A stretch of DNA of 64,000 bases from Butyrivibrio sp. LC3010 (GTDB taxonomy: Bacteria > Bacillota > Clostridia > Lachnospirales > Lachnospiraceae). Made by a program: the position numbers and the translations under genes. The first letter of the stretch is position 1. Every line of letters begins with the position of its first letter. Shown here one piece after another: positions 50,450 through 59,303 of this stretch. The notes under the pieces are model-generated. The model had not been told where the DNA came from, made no database searches, and saw only the letters and a list, made by a program, of their open reading frames with translations. The DNA lies in assembly GCF_000424385.1 (NCBI RefSeq), contig NZ_AUJU01000005.1, forward strand, positions 1 through 64,000, written 5' to 3'.

Positions 50450-51694
50450 ATGAAAAATACAATAAAACAAATTTTCCATTCCGGAAAGTTTCTGTTTGGT
50501 TTTGTAATCTTTATGTTTATACTTCTCACAGTACTTATTTATCCTATTTTTGTGACGGCTGATCCGCTTCAGATGATAGGACAGGGTAACTTCTTCAAAC
50601 CCGGTACTTACGTATCAGTTGAGGAATCAGCACTGGAGAAATCCTATAATCTGCAGATTCCAAAGCAGTTTTCAAAGCTTGAAATGGTTCTCGATATCGA
50701 TACCAGAGCCAACATTCAGAATTTCCTTATAAAGCAGGCCGGTGTTGCAGAATCTGAGATTGACGTAACAGATGCAGAAGGTCTTGTAGCACTTTGGAAA
50801 GCAAATTATGATCCCAATACAAAGTATAAGGGACTTACAACAGCTAAGAGAAAAGCTCTTAAGAGACTTGATAATCAGATCACAGCAGCCATGAAGGACT
50901 CAGGTGTTATCGTAGCTGAAAAGGATGAAGAGGGTAATCTTAAGCAGAGCAAAATAATTAAAGATACAGATTATGTAAATATTAAAGATGTAACAACAAA
51001 GACATTCATTCTTGGAACTGATAACTTTGGACGTGATGTACTTACAGAGCTGGTTGCAGCTACAAAATCATCCTTAAAGATTGGTCTTCTTGCAGGACTT
51101 ATTGCAACAGCCATCGGACTTTTGCTTGGACTTCTTGCAGGATATATGGGCGGACTTGCTGATAACATCATTATTTTCATAACAAACCTGTTTACAGTAA
51201 TTCCTTCCTTCGTAATCCTGATCCTTATATCCTACTCCGTAGGTGATAAGGCGAGAGGTATAGTGATGGTAGGTGTTATCATCGGACTTACTTCATGGCC
51301 CTGGACCACAAGATCTGTAAGATCTCAGGTTATTTCTCTTAGAAACAGAGACCATGTTAACTTATCAAAATTGTCAGGACACAGCATGTTCAGAATTATC
51401 TTTACCGATATTCTTCCTTACATTGCTTCCTATGTTGTTATGGCTATGATTCTTCAGATTTCATCAGGAATCCTTGCAGAAGCACAGCTTTCAATGATAG
51501 GACTTGGACCTGCAACAACAAAGACTGCTACTTTGGGACTTATGATGCAGTGGGCTATGCAGTACTCTGCACACCTTAACGGTTCATGGTGGGCATACTT
51601 CCCTGTAGTAATTCTTATAGCACTGATTTCATTCTCACTAAACCTTATGAACACAGGAATGGATCAGGTATTCAACCCGCAGCTCCGTGATTGA
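50450..51694 (+). CDS. Opp/Dpp-type ABC transporter permease 2, extended
   Basis: A 414-aa permease, longer than the usual 290-310 of OppC/DppC. The N-terminal span (near residues 15-38) is followed by an insertion of about 100-130 residues, rich in Lys and Asp (residues 50-175), before FILGTDNFGRDVLTELVAA. It should lie outside the membrane and may contact the binding protein. The core then runs LGLLAGYMGGLADNIIIFI, the EAA-like loop RDHVNLSKLSGHSMFRIIF, and LSMIGLGPATTKTATLGLM. The RBS is AAGGAGGG. It is coupled to permease 1 with a 14-nt gap. Confidence 0.93.
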   Translation: MKNTIKQIFHSGKFLFGFVIFMFILLTVLIYPIFVTADPLQMIGQGNFFKPGTYVSVEESALEKSYNLQIPKQFSKLEMVLDIDTRANIQNFLIKQAGVAESEIDVTDAEGLVALWKANYDPNTKYKGLTTAKRKALKRLDNQITAAMKDSGVIVAEKDEEGNLKQSKIIKDTDYVNIKDVTTKTFILGTDNFGRDVLTELVAATKSSLKIGLLAGLIATAIGLLLGLLAGYMGGLADNIIIFITNLFTVIPSFVILILISYSVGDKARGIVMVGVIIGLTSWPWTTRSVRSQVISLRNRDHVNLSKLSGHSMFRIIFTDILPYIASYVVMAMILQISSGILAEAQLSMIGLGPATTKTATLGLMMQWAMQYSAHLNGSWWAYFPVVILIALISFSLNLMNTGMDQVFNPQLRD

Positions 51695-51715
51695 TGCTAA
51701 GACGTAATTATAGGA

Positions 51716-51748
51716 TTCCGAACGATTTTTTCTTATTATCGTTCGGAA
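51716..51748 (+). other. Perfect 11-bp hairpin between permease and ATPase genes
   Basis: TTCCGAACGAT (51716-51726) pairs perfectly with ATCGTTCGGAA (51738-51748) around an 11-nt loop, mostly T. There is no T-run behind it, so it is more likely an mRNA-stabilising or processing hairpin than a terminator. Confidence 0.6.
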
Positions 51749-51807
51749 AGTCATGGAAAACAGATCATTTTCATTTGATCTAAGAACAGTAAAGGAAAAG
51801 GTTAAGT

Positions 51808-52851
51808 ATGGGAAAAGTAATGCTTGAGGTAAGAGACCTCAAAACAAAATATATAACCAGATTCCATGAGGACGTGTATGCGGTTGATGGTGTTTCTCTT
51901 AAGGTAGAAGAAGGAAAATCACTTGGTATAGCCGGAGAATCCGGATGCGGTAAATCAACACTTGCACTTTCACTTATGGGTTACTATTTTGCTCCCCTTC
52001 ATTATATAAGTGGAGATATTATAGTAGACGGCCAGACAATTTCAAATATGAAGCCTGATGATGTTCGTAGAAAGATTCTTGGTAACGAGATAGCTTACAT
52101 CCCTCAGGCAGCCATGAATGCGCTGAATCCTACTCAGAAGATTATTCGTTTTGTTGAGGACGTTATTCACGCTCATGGAATCAAGATGACGAAAAAAGAA
52201 ATTTACGATATGGCAAGAGAGCGTTTTGCAGAGCTTGGTCTTCCGGAGGATGTACTTGAAAAGCATGCTGTAGAGCTTTCAGGTGGTATGAAACAACGTA
52301 CAGTTATTGCCATTTCCACAATTCTTTCACCTAAAGTACTGATTGCGGATGAGCCCTCATCAGCTCTTGATGTTACATCACAGAAGATGGTTATCAGAAT
52401 GATGAGACAGCTTATGGAAAAAGGCTTCATTAAGTCCATGATTTTCATTACACATGAGCTTCCGCTTTTGTACAATGTAACTGATGATATCGCAGTAATG
52501 TATGCCGGACAGTTTGTAGAACTCGGAACAGCAAAACAGATGGTATTTGATCCGATTCATCCTTATGCAAAGGGGCTTATGGGATCCATCATCGTTCCTG
52601 AGGAAGGTATGAAAGCCCATAATCTGACAGCACTTCCGGGAACACCTCCGAACTTAAAGAATCCGCCTAAGGGATGCAGATTTGCACCCAGATGTAAATA
52701 TGCAGTACCTACATGTACTGCTATGGCACCTGATGTAAAGGAATTTGAGAACGGCAGATGCTACCGCTGCTTGATGTCAGTAAGAAAACTTAGGGAGGTA
52801 TATGCTAATGGCAACGAATCAAAACCAGAGCCAGAAACAGAATTCGACTAA
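51808..52851 (+). CDS. Opp/Dpp-type ABC transporter ATPase 1
   Basis: A 347-aa ABC ATPase. Walker A is [11 protein letters not shown] (near residue 43), the Q-loop [12 protein letters not shown], signature [12 protein letters not shown], Walker [13 protein letters not shown], and switch His in FITHELPLL. The C-terminal oligopeptide-transporter extension has [14 protein letters not shown], a four-cysteine-type motif that can hold an Fe-S cluster in this family. It energises the transporter on the cytoplasmic side. The RBS is AAAGGAAAAGG. Its end overlaps the next gene by 44 nt. Confidence 0.94.
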   Translation: MGKVMLEVRDLKTKYITRFHEDVYAVDGVSLKVEEGKSLGIAGESGCGKSTLALSLMGYYFAPLHYISGDIIVDGQTISNMKPDDVRRKILGNEIAYIPQAAMNALNPTQKIIRFVEDVIHAHGIKMTKKEIYDMARERFAELGLPEDVLEKHAVELSGGMKQRTVIAISTILSPKVLIADEPSSALDVTSQKMVIRMMRQLMEKGFIKSMIFITHELPLLYNVTDDIAVMYAGQFVELGTAKQMVFDPIHPYAKGLMGSIIVPEEGMKAHNLTALPGTPPNLKNPPKGCRFAPRCKYAVPTCTAMAPDVKEFENGRCYRCLMSVRKLREVYANGNESKPEPETEFD

Positions 52852-53677
52852 TGCAAATAAGCCTGCACCGAAGCCTTGCCTCTCAGGACGAGGATTAACA
52901 AAAGTATTTGGTATTGGTAAAACACAAAAAGTAGCTGTTGATCATGTGGATTTTGATTTCAATGAGGGTGAGATCGTTTCTATAGTTGGTGAGTCAGGAA
53001 GCGGAAAGACAACTCTTTCAAAGATGCTCCTTGGACTTATCAGTACAACGGAAGGAACAATAGATTATCAGGGAAAGCCCCGTGATATCAGCACAAATGC
53101 GAAGAAGAAAGAGTATTGGAAAAATATTCAGCCCATCTTCCAGGATCCTTTTTCATCCTATAACATCTTCTACAAGATTGATGCGGTACTTGATGACTGT
53201 CTTAACATGAGAGGTTTCAAGAACCTTCCTGAAGAGCAGAAGATACAGATGAAGACAGAGGCCTGCAGCTTCGTTAACCTTAAGTATGCAGAGCTTACCA
53301 ACAAATATCCTTTCGAGCTTTCCGGCGGACAGATGCAGAGACTTATGATAGCCCGCATTTTCCTCTTAAAGCCGAAGATCCTTATGGCCGATGAGCCTAC
53401 ATCCATGATCGATGCCTGCTCAAGAGCAACAATCCTTGATATGCTCTTAAAGCTTCGTGATGAGATCAATATGACGATCATTTTCATCACTCACGACATT
53501 GGACTTGCTTATTATATTTCCGATAAAGTTTACATCATGGAGCATGGTAAATTTGTTGAATCCGGATCTGCAGAGGATGTTATTCTCAATCCTCAGGCTG
53601 TATATACAAAGAGACTTATCAGTGATGTTCCCAAGATCTATGAAAAGTGGGATCTTGATACGGTTGTAGGTTCCTGA
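52808..53677 (+). CDS. Opp/Dpp-type ABC transporter ATPase 2
   Basis: A 289-aa ABC ATPase. The N-terminal 20 residues are an Asn/Gln/Lys-rich tail. Walker A is [11 protein letters not shown] (near residue 61), the Q-loop [11 protein letters not shown], signature [12 protein letters not shown], Walker [13 protein letters not shown] (with Ile-Asp in the D-loop where Leu-Asp is usual), and switch His FITHDIGLA. The cysteine extension of ATPase 1 is missing. ATG 52808 is chosen because AGGGAGGT lies seven nt before; ATG 52802 is too close. It closes the transporter operon. Confidence 0.93.
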   Translation: MATNQNQSQKQNSTNANKPAPKPCLSGRGLTKVFGIGKTQKVAVDHVDFDFNEGEIVSIVGESGSGKTTLSKMLLGLISTTEGTIDYQGKPRDISTNAKKKEYWKNIQPIFQDPFSSYNIFYKIDAVLDDCLNMRGFKNLPEEQKIQMKTEACSFVNLKYAELTNKYPFELSGGQMQRLMIARIFLLKPKILMADEPTSMIDACSRATILDMLLKLRDEINMTIIFITHDIGLAYYISDKVYIMEHGKFVESGSAEDVILNPQAVYTKRLISDVPKIYEKWDLDTVVGS

Positions 53678-53720
53678 AACGGAGAAAATCAGTAAAATAA
53701 TATTAGAATTGTTTTTAATG

Positions 53721-53763
53721 AAATGGTACCATTTTTGCACAATAAAGTGGTACCATTTATATT
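53721..53763 (+). promoter_or_regulatory. Beta-mannosidase promoter with twin palindromic operators
   Basis: The -35 is TTGCAC (53735-53740), followed by a 17-bp spacer and the -10 TATATT (53758-53763). The perfect palindrome AAATGGTACCATTT (53721-53734) ends at the -35, and AAGTGGTACCATTT (53745-53758) fills the spacer. The centres are 24 bp apart. A dimeric repressor (GntR- or LacI-type) bound here would block RNA polymerase. The regulator gene is not evident in the window. Confidence 0.8.
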
Positions 53764-53847
53764 TAAACAGAGTATTTTGCGAGGTGTTTCCAGCTTAGTG
53801 GAGATTGTTTGGCAAAGCATTTTTGAAGATACAATTAGGTATAGCTA

Positions 53848-54021
53848 CGAGGAGGAACCATCATGACGAAGTCATGATTCGGAATGGTTCCGACCGATAG
53901 GGCAGGATTACGAAGTAATCGTGCCAATACACAACGAGGAGGAACCATCATGACGAAGTCATGATTCGGAATGGTTCCGACCGATAGGGCAGGATTACGA
54001 AGTAATCGTGCCAATACACAA
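53848..54021. repeat. Exact 87-bp tandem duplication in the mannosidase leader
   Basis: Two identical units (53848-53934 and 53935-54021) begin CGAGGAGGAACC. The first bases of the next, partial unit (CGAGGAG at 54022) form the RBS of the mannosidase gene. Each unit holds a GAACCAT...ATGGTTC hairpin with an inner ATGAC/GTCAT stem, a GATTAC/GTAATC hairpin, and a five-codon mini-frame ATG ACG AAG TCA TGA behind AGGAGG. Each unit could be read as a leader peptide. The remaining gene-free sequence at 53764-53847 shows nothing else. Confidence 0.92.
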
Positions 54022-54036
54022 CGAGGAGAAATGTTT

Positions 54037-56592
54037 ATGAAGAGTACGACTTTTTTAGACAAGAATTGGAAAATGCACAAGGCAGGGGATGCAAAGATGA
54101 TAAACGCAGTTGTCCCCGGCACCGTCTATACTGACCTTTTAAGAGAAGGTGAGATGGAGGATCCTTTCTGGAAGGATAATGAGGACAAGGCGCTCAAGCT
54201 TATGGATGATGACTATGAATATGTCTGCAATTTTAAAAAGCCTGCAGAAGCAGATTCATCGGACAATGTAATTCTTCATTTTGATGGTCTTGATACGCTC
54301 ACGGATATTTATTTAAACGGAAAAAAACTGGGCAGTACCTATAATATGCACAGAATCTGGGAGTTTGATATAAAGGAAGAGCTTGAGGATGAGAACGAGC
54401 TCAGGGTTTATTTCAATTCACCCACAAGATATATAAAGGATGCATATGAAAAAGCTCCCACAAAAGGAAGCGAAGATGCAATGCAGGGCTTTGTTCATCT
54501 TAGAAAGGCTCATTGCATGTTCGGATGGGACTGGGGTGCACATCTTCCGGATGCAGGAATATACAGACCTGTATCACTTATCTGCTTTAACAAGGCAAGA
54601 ATTGATTCTGTTTTGATAAGACAGAATCATGAGAATGTTAAGATTGATAAGGACGGAAAAGAGAGCGGAACTGTAGGACTTGATTTTGAATTTGAGATCA
54701 TCGACGTAGCTGAAGAATACTCATGCTCCTGCGAGGATAAGGATGATTTTGAATTAAATGTTGATATTAAGATTACAGCTCCTGACGGAAGCGTTACTGA
54801 ATATAAGGATGAGATTCCTGATGAAATCACAATCGAGAATCCGCAGCTTTGGTGGCCAAATGGTTATGGAAAGCAGCCTCTTTACAATGTTCAGGTGACT
54901 TTAAAGGATGAGAGTGGCAATGCTCTTGATGTATGGGAGAGGAAAATAGGCCTTCGTACCTGTACAGTGAGCACAAAGAAGGATGAATGGGGCAATGAAT
55001 TCTGCTTCGTGGTAAACGGTGTTAAGGTATTTGCCATGGGTGCGGATTATATCCCTGAAGATCATCTTCTTGGAAGAGTTAATCCTGAGGTTACAAGAAA
55101 GCTTCTTGATAAAGCAGTATTTGCAAATTACAACTCCATCAGAGTATGGGGCGGCGGATATTATCCTGATGACTGGTTCTTTGATATCTGCGATGAGTAC
55201 GGAATACTTGTCTGGGAAGACTTTATGTTCGCCTGCGGTGTTTATGATCTGACACCTGATTTTGAGGACAATATTACAGCTGAATTCGAGGATAATTTAA
55301 AGAGAATAAGGCATCATGCATCTTTGGGACTCATGTGCGGAAATAATGAGATGGAGATGTTTGTAAATTACGGTCTGTGGGTTTCAAAGCCCTCAGAAAA
55401 GCGCGATTATACAATAATGTTTGAATACCTTATTCCTAATATGATGAAGGAATTTGCTCCTGATGTGTACTACTGGCCGGCATCTCCTTCTTCAGGCGGA
55501 TGCTTTGATGAACCAAACGATGAAAATCGCGGGGATGTTCATTACTGGGCAGTATGGCACGAAAATCAGCCATTCTCTGAATACAGGAAATATTATTTCA
55601 GATTCCTGTCAGAGTTTGGATTCCAGTCCTTCCCTGCGGAGAAGACTGTAGAGTCCTTCACTGATGATCCTGCAGATAAGAATGTATTTTCATATATTAT
55701 GGAAAGGCATCAGAGGAATGGTGCTGCCAACGGCAAGATACTTAATTATATGCAGCAGACATACCTTTATCCCAATGATTTTTCAACAGTCATCTATGCT
55801 TCACAGATGCTCCAGGCAGATGCCATCCGCTACGGCGTAGAGCATTTCAGAAGAAACAGAGGAAGATGTATGGGCGCCGTGGTATGGCAGCTTAATGACT
55901 GCTGGCCTGTTGCATCCTGGTCAAGTATAGACTATCAGGGAAGACTTAAAGCACTGCACTATGCTGAAAAGAGATTCTTTGCTCCGATAATGGTTTCCTG
56001 TCAGGAAGAGGGCGAGATGACCTGCGGAGTTCCTCTTAACTGGTTGCCGAGAGAAGTTAAGCAGGAAGCAATTTTCAATGTGGCAAATGAGACCAGAAGT
56101 GATATTACCGCTAAGGTAACATGGGCTTTAAGAGATGCTTCCGGAAAAGTATTAAGGGAAGGTATTGCTGAGTTTGATAGCGAAAGAGAGGGAGGAAATC
56201 CCGGATCTGCAGGTGCTGATAAGAACATACTCGTTCCTGCCCTTTCAAGTACATGGACTAAGAAGGTTGATTTTGCCGATGCTGACAGATTCTCGCAGTA
56301 TGTGAGCTACGAAGCAGAGATTGATGGAAAAGTTGTTTCATCAGGAACAGTCATATTCACAATGCCGAAGTACTTCAAGTTCCAGAATCCGAATCTGTCC
56401 GCAACTGTTCATGATGGCAAGATTACTGTTAAGGCTGATGCTTATGCCCGCGGCGTGGAAATCTTAAATGAAAATGAGGATCTTATCCTGTCTGACAATT
56501 ACTTTGATATGAATGCAGGAGAAGTTACTGTGGACGTGATTTCAGGCGATACATCAAAGCTCAGACTAAGAAGCGTATATGATATAAGATAA
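54037..56592 (+). CDS. GH2 beta-mannosidase
   Basis: An 851-aa glycoside hydrolase of family 2. The N-terminal sugar-binding domain has LHFDGLDTLTDIYLNGKKLG and HCMFGWDWGAHLPDAGIYRP. The catalytic barrel has RVWGGGYYPDDWFFDICDEY, the acid/base Glu in LMCGNNEMEMFVNY, and the nucleophile Glu in FLSEFGFQSFPAE. These are beta-mannosidase rather than beta-galactosidase motifs. No signal peptide is present: it removes mannose from imported oligosaccharides in the cytoplasm. ATG 54037 lies eight nt behind GAGGAG; ATG 54031 is too close. It lies behind the ABC transporter but has its own operator-controlled promoter. Confidence 0.93.
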   Translation: MKSTTFLDKNWKMHKAGDAKMINAVVPGTVYTDLLREGEMEDPFWKDNEDKALKLMDDDYEYVCNFKKPAEADSSDNVILHFDGLDTLTDIYLNGKKLGSTYNMHRIWEFDIKEELEDENELRVYFNSPTRYIKDAYEKAPTKGSEDAMQGFVHLRKAHCMFGWDWGAHLPDAGIYRPVSLICFNKARIDSVLIRQNHENVKIDKDGKESGTVGLDFEFEIIDVAEEYSCSCEDKDDFELNVDIKITAPDGSVTEYKDEIPDEITIENPQLWWPNGYGKQPLYNVQVTLKDESGNALDVWERKIGLRTCTVSTKKDEWGNEFCFVVNGVKVFAMGADYIPEDHLLGRVNPEVTRKLLDKAVFANYNSIRVWGGGYYPDDWFFDICDEYGILVWEDFMFACGVYDLTPDFEDNITAEFEDNLKRIRHHASLGLMCGNNEMEMFVNYGLWVSKPSEKRDYTIMFEYLIPNMMKEFAPDVYYWPASPSSGGCFDEPNDENRGDVHYWAVWHENQPFSEYRKYYFRFLSEFGFQSFPAEKTVESFTDDPADKNVFSYIMERHQRNGAANGKILNYMQQTYLYPNDFSTVIYASQMLQADAIRYGVEHFRRNRGRCMGAVVWQLNDCWPVASWSSIDYQGRLKALHYAEKRFFAPIMVSCQEEGEMTCGVPLNWLPREVKQEAIFNVANETRSDITAKVTWALRDASGKVLREGIAEFDSEREGGNPGSAGADKNILVPALSSTWTKKVDFADADRFSQYVSYEAEIDGKVVSSGTVIFTMPKYFKFQNPNLSATVHDGKITVKADAYARGVEILNENEDLILSDNYFDMNAGEVTVDVISGDTSKLRLRSVYDIR

Positions 56593-56636
56593 AAATTCCC
56601 AGGTTTCGTGAAAAAGAGATTCTGGTACCAAAAATA

Positions 56637-56748
56637 ATAGGCCTTCTGCTACTTTGGGTAATGTAAAAGCAACGATGAAGCATTGGACTGACCTATGGGA
56701 TTCTCCGTAGGCAGTTCCTCCCCTTGGGTCAAATTGCAGAAGGCTTAT
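56637..56748 (+). ncRNA. Candidate structured RNA between the mannosidase and ddh genes
   Basis: The gap of 315 bp holds a closed domain: GCCTTCTGC (56641-56649) pairs perfectly with GCAGAAGGC (56736-56744), extended by a few A-T pairs. Inside lie GGACTG..CCTA/TAGG..CAGTTCC (56685-56717) and AATG/CATT, so a multi-branch fold is possible. No T-run follows, which speaks against a simple terminator. I do not recognise it as a known riboswitch, 6S or SRP RNA. The strand is not certain. The ddh promoter (TATAAT near 56838) follows. Confidence 0.45.
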
Positions 56749-56907
56749 ATTATGGAAAAAATCTGTATTCTTAAATTTAAAAATAATTTAGCGAATTAAA
56801 TCGTTAAAATTTGTTGTAGATTTTTACATACTAATGAGCGTATAATGCGCTTTATAAGAGTTCGAATTGCATTGGCTTATTAGCCATAGGCAACAAAAGG
56901 AGGAAAA

Positions 56908-57894
56908 ATGAGTACTAGAATCGGTATATTAGGCTATGGAAATCTTGGTAAAGGCGTTGAACTTGCAGTAAAGGCAGCTCCTGATATGGAGCTCGTAGCT
57001 GTTTTCACAAGAAGAGATCCTTCATCATTATCAATAAAGACCCAGGGCGTTCCTGTTGTTTCTGTAAATGATGTTGAAGACTGGAAGGACAAGATTGATG
57101 TTATGATTCTCTGTGGCGGTAGTGCTACAGATCTTCCTGTTCAGACACCTCAGTACTCAAAGCTGTTTAATGTAGTAGATAGTTTTGATACACACGCAAG
57201 AATTCCGGAGCATTTTGCAAATGTTGATGCATCTGCAAAGGAAGCAGGAAAAGTTGCAGTTATTTCCTGTGGTTGGGATCCCGGAATGTTCTCTCTTGCA
57301 AGAGTTTACTCAAATGCGATCCTTCCCGATGGAAATGATTATACATTCTGGGGCAAGGGCGTTTCTCAGGGCCACTCAGATGCGATCAGACGTATCGAGG
57401 GCGTAAAGAATGCAAAGCAGTATACAATCCCTGTTGAGAGCGCACTTGAAGCAGTAAGAAGCGGCAAGAATCCTGAGCTTACAACCCGTGACAAGCACAC
57501 AAGAGAGTGCTTCGTTGTTCTTGAGGATGGCGCAGATGCAGCAAAGGTAGAAAAGGAAATCAAGGAGATGCCCAACTACTTTGCTGACTATGATACAACT
57601 GTACATTTCATCAGCGAAGAGGAGCTTCTTAAGAACCACAGCGGAATGGCTCACGGCGGATTTGTATTCAGAACAGGTAAGACAGGTGCAGATAAAGAGC
57701 ACAACCATGTTATTGAGTATAGCTTAAAGCTTGATTCCAATCCGGAATTCACAACAAGCGTACTTGTTGCAGCAGCAAGAGCAGCACTTCGCATGAACAA
57801 GGAAGGTCAGACAGGCTGCAGAACCATGCTTGACATCCCTCCGGCATATCTTTCAGATAAGAGCGGTGAGGAATTAAGAGCACACCTTTTATAA
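56908..57894 (+). CDS. ddh: meso-Diaminopimelate dehydrogenase
   Basis: A 328-aa NADPH enzyme that makes meso-DAP from tetrahydrodipicolinate in one step, for lysine and cell wall. The dinucleotide fold is IGILGYGNLGKGVELAV (residues 5-21), substrate residues lie in CGGSATDLPVQTPQ, VDSFDTHARIPEHF and SCGWDPGMFSLARVY, and the family end is MLDIPPAYLS. Its presence implies the dehydrogenase variant of the DAP pathway. The RBS is AAAGGAGG. The length is normal. It is cytoplasmic, a single gene. Confidence 0.95.
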   Translation: MSTRIGILGYGNLGKGVELAVKAAPDMELVAVFTRRDPSSLSIKTQGVPVVSVNDVEDWKDKIDVMILCGGSATDLPVQTPQYSKLFNVVDSFDTHARIPEHFANVDASAKEAGKVAVISCGWDPGMFSLARVYSNAILPDGNDYTFWGKGVSQGHSDAIRRIEGVKNAKQYTIPVESALEAVRSGKNPELTTRDKHTRECFVVLEDGADAAKVEKEIKEMPNYFADYDTTVHFISEEELLKNHSGMAHGGFVFRTGKTGADKEHNHVIEYSLKLDSNPEFTTSVLVAAARAALRMNKEGQTGCRTMLDIPPAYLSDKSGEELRAHLL

Positions 57895-57994
57895 TCTCAC
57901 ATATTGATCAGACTTTTGGGTTATGGAATTATGTGGAAAACTGTCAGTATGGGACAGCACATGATTTATTACTGCAGATAGTTTAAATTATCAG

Positions 57995-58021
57995 GCGCCA
58001 TCGGATTTATACCGGTGGCGC
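57995..58021 (+). terminator. Hairpin after ddh, weak terminator
   Basis: GCGCCATCGG pairs with CCGGTGGCGC over 10 bp around a 7-nt loop. Only a poor T stretch (TATTTT, 9 nt later) follows, so termination may be partial. Confidence 0.5.
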
Positions 58022-58166
58022 TAGGCATATTTTGCCAAATGATAATTATTGCTTAAAATCATTTAAAAGTTTACTATATAAAGAGAATTGATTATAAGAG
58101 CCGGCTATATCAGTATCCGGCCGGCCCGGGTCAGATATAAGTCAGCGTTTATAGGGGAGGTCTGCA

Positions 58167-59156
58167 ATGCCTAAAGGGACAAATCAGAAGCTTAAACTGT
58201 ACTATCTTTCGAAAATCCTGCTTGAGGAGACTGACGATGATCATGGTCTTACCATGCCGGAAATTCTGAAGGAATTGGAAAAATACGGGGTTAGTGCTGA
58301 CAGAAAAAGCATTTACACTGATATAGATGCCCTGAATGATATCGGGCTTGATGTGGTAGGTGAAAAAACAGGGAAAAATTTTTGCTATCATATCGGAAGC
58401 AGAAGATTTGAACTGGCTGAATTAAAGCTTCTGGTGGATGCCATACAGTCCTTTAAATTTATAACCGAGAAAAAATCCAATGCTTTGATAAAAAAACTGA
58501 CTACTCTTGCAAGTAATTATGAAGCTATTCAGCTTGAGCGACAGCTTTCCGTGAGTGGACGCATAAAAACCATGAACGAGAGCATCTATTATACTGTCGA
58601 TGAGATTCACAACGCTATTGCACAAAACAGAAAGATAAAATTTAATTACATGACCTGGAATACAGACAAAAAACTTGTTCCAAGAAAAAAAGAGGCTTAT
58701 GTAATAAGTCCCTGGCGTCTTACCTGGAATGATGAAAATTATTATCTCATCGCTTATGACTCTGATGCTGGAATTATTAAGCACTACCGCGTAGATAAGA
58801 TGAATAAAATAGAAATTCTAGATGATAAGAGAGAGGGAAAAGAGCATTTTAAGGCCTTTGATCTGGCTGAATACACCAACAGGGCTTTTGGTATGTTTGG
58901 CGGTGAAGCCACGAATGTGACTTTGACAATAAAGGATGAGATGATCGGAGTTCTTCTGGACAGGTTCGGAAAAGAAATAATGATAAAACCTGCCAAAAAG
59001 AAGGGGTGGTCTGATGTGAGAGTTGAGGTTGCTGTCAGTGAGCAGTTCTTTGGGTGGTTGTTTGGTCTTGGACCATCCATAAAAATATCTGCTCCCGCCT
59101 CTGTGGTAAAAGCGTACAAGGAAGAGCTCAATAATCTTTTGGATTTATACAAATAA
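58167..59156 (+). CDS. WYL-domain transcriptional regulator
   Basis: A 329-aa protein. The N-terminal winged helix is QKLKLYYLSKILLEETDDDH then GLTMPEILKELEKYGVSADRKSI (residues 6-55). The WYL domain spans about residues 140-220, with the form HNAIAQNRKIKFNYMTW, VISPWRLTWNDENYYLIAYD and KHYRVDKM, and a C-terminal WCX domain follows. WYL proteins respond to ligands that often are nucleic acids or nucleotides. It is adjacent to the SulP gene and has the RBS GGGGAGG. Its targets are unknown. It is cytoplasmic. Confidence 0.92.
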   Translation: MPKGTNQKLKLYYLSKILLEETDDDHGLTMPEILKELEKYGVSADRKSIYTDIDALNDIGLDVVGEKTGKNFCYHIGSRRFELAELKLLVDAIQSFKFITEKKSNALIKKLTTLASNYEAIQLERQLSVSGRIKTMNESIYYTVDEIHNAIAQNRKIKFNYMTWNTDKKLVPRKKEAYVISPWRLTWNDENYYLIAYDSDAGIIKHYRVDKMNKIEILDDKREGKEHFKAFDLAEYTNRAFGMFGGEATNVTLTIKDEMIGVLLDRFGKEIMIKPAKKKGWSDVRVEVAVSEQFFGWLFGLGPSIKISAPASVVKAYKEELNNLLDLYK

Positions 59157-59303
59157 TAAATTTTTATAACAAAAAAATTGTGATATAATTTTGTCTGTTT
59201 TAAGTAATCATCCGGTGAAGTAGTGTACTGATATATTCTTTATGATTTGATGAAGATGAACATGCAGGCACATGATCCGGGCATTTATGGGAGATTTTAG
59301 ATT

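Noticed and set aside
53835..54122. Minus-strand frame with a 29-residue tandem repeat
   Set aside because: The repeat is just the 87-bp (29-codon) DNA duplication read on the other strand; there is no RBS.
56637..56900. Lysine riboswitch ahead of ddh
   Set aside because: The domain is too short and lacks the five-helix lysine core; it is also about 160 nt upstream, before the ddh promoter.
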